DNA from: Brassica napus
Lineage: Eukaryota; Streptophyta; Magnoliopsida; Brassicales; Brassicaceae
Assembly (NCBI RefSeq): GCF_020379485.1
Contig: NC_063434.1
Coordinates: 28,777,401 to 28,841,400, forward strand
Direction: 5' to 3'
Length of the DNA: 64,000 nucleotides
Part shown: positions 63,249-64,000 of the stretch, in pieces
Position numbering within the stretch: the stretch's first letter is position 1
Layout: each line of letters begins with the position of its first letter
Position numbers and translations under genes: made by a program
Notes under the pieces: generated by a model
What the model was told of the DNA's origin: nothing
The model's database searches: none
Seen by the model: only the letters and a program-made list of their open reading frames with translations

Positions 63249-63931
63249 TTCATGTATAATAAGGTTGTGCTATGTTGTATGGTTATCGTTTGTACTATTT
63301 GGATTCAGACTCTCTACGTTACGGGTTTACTGTAATGGATATTGTATTATAAGCACTAGTTTACCGAATTAACTTTCTATTGCATGGGTTGTAATAGGCA
63401 ATCATTGTGTATAAGGATCTTGTCGCTAAACAATAACTCTCATACTTGTGGTAATAGTATATTAGTAATAGTATATTAGATATAGTGGATTATAGCCGGT
63501 TTAAGTGTAACATGTATAGTCACTATAATACGCTAGTGTATGTAAGATGTGATAAATAGGGGAATCGGTTTGCATAAACCGGCATTTTATTAAACTATAG
63601 GAAGTTAATTCGGTATAACCATAACAATTATATTAGTAGTTCAGTCTAAGTTATAGTGGCATACCTCTTTTCCTATGTTACATAAATCCGTTATCGAATT
63701 TACTACTATTGTAATAGGAAGACCAGATTTGTAATGTTTACTTTTTGGTGAACGTATAGTTTAGTTTTCAAGACAATATTATCCACTTCTCTTAATATAT
63801 TTTGTGGTGATAGACAAGCGAGTATTTGTAATTTATAACAAACATTGGCATTCTTATTTATATTACAATCTCGGGCTTAATAATATCCTGCCTCCATCCA
63901 TTTGTAGAAACTATTTTACAAACTTTATTTA
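63249..63931. other. AT-rich 3' flank of the DUF1985 gene
   Basis: A short duplication (TAATAGTATATTAG) lies near 63454-63481. No gene was seen. Confidence 0.4.
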
Positions 63932-64000
63932 TTATGATTTCTGCCTAGCAGCAGTCCACCTTGCCTTTCCAACACCTTCATCATCCGAGAAATGCCAACA
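63932..64000 (-). CDS. Possible 3' end of a minus-strand gene leaving the window
   Basis: The minus strand is open from the window edge to a TAA at 63932-63934 and reads HFSDDEGVGKARWTAARQ near its end. The composition looks protein-like, but with only 22 codons no family can be named. Confidence 0.2.
   Translation of the reverse strand, partial: CWHFSDDEGVGKARWTAARQKS

Overview
This is a plant nuclear window, AT-rich with GT-AG introns. Nearly every intact gene is recognisable as a Brassicaceae gene, close to but not identical with Arabidopsis thaliana. Several neighbours survive only as broken relics and there are many small DNA transposons. That pattern fits a Brassica/Raphanus-type (Brassiceae) genome still losing duplicated genes after whole-genome triplication. 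The species is inferred and cannot be settled from the sequence alone. Locus names below come from memory of Arabidopsis and were not searched.

Layout. 0.4-0.7 kb: relic of a polypyrimidine-tract-binding protein gene (PTB1/2 type). 3.6-18.2 kb: a well preserved block in Arabidopsis At3g01140 to At3g01050 order: MYB106 (MIXTA-like), KIN10 (SnRK1 catalytic subunit), a myristoylation-type CDC2-related kinase, ENODL16, a plastid DUF4336 protein and MUB1. 19.8-27 kb: an At3g02080-At3g02180 block: RPS19A and the mitochondrial processing peptidase beta subunit on a shared bidirectional promoter, a decayed SCPL25 carboxypeptidase and SP1L3.

27-45 kb is the rearranged accessory core. It holds an eIF3m-RPK2 chimera present as one long copy (38.3-43.9 kb), one strongly deleted copy (27.0-28.05 kb) and one small remnant (44.1 kb). 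It also holds three related small genes for a putative mitochondrial membrane protein (28.4, 30.0 and 37.0 kb), a DUF868 relic, and a roughly 5.3 kb palindrome with Helitron-type ends that carries a nested hAT element. The core ends in about 350-bp tandem repeats that run into an assembly gap (45311-45410).

45.5-59.2 kb: an At3g07620-At3g07660 block with a gap-truncated GT47 exostosin gene, COL9/BBX7 and a DUF1296 (GIP1-like) gene. 59.9-63.2 kb: a DUF1985/Ulp1-like gene of the kind carried by Mutator-like elements, lacking the usual catalytic cysteine.

The genes do not form a pathway. They are independent housekeeping and regulatory genes (energy signalling, translation, mitochondrial import, epidermal and flowering control). 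The most unusual features are the decaying eIF3m-RPK2 array, the palindrome between members of the small-gene family, and transposons sitting in or beside introns of working genes.
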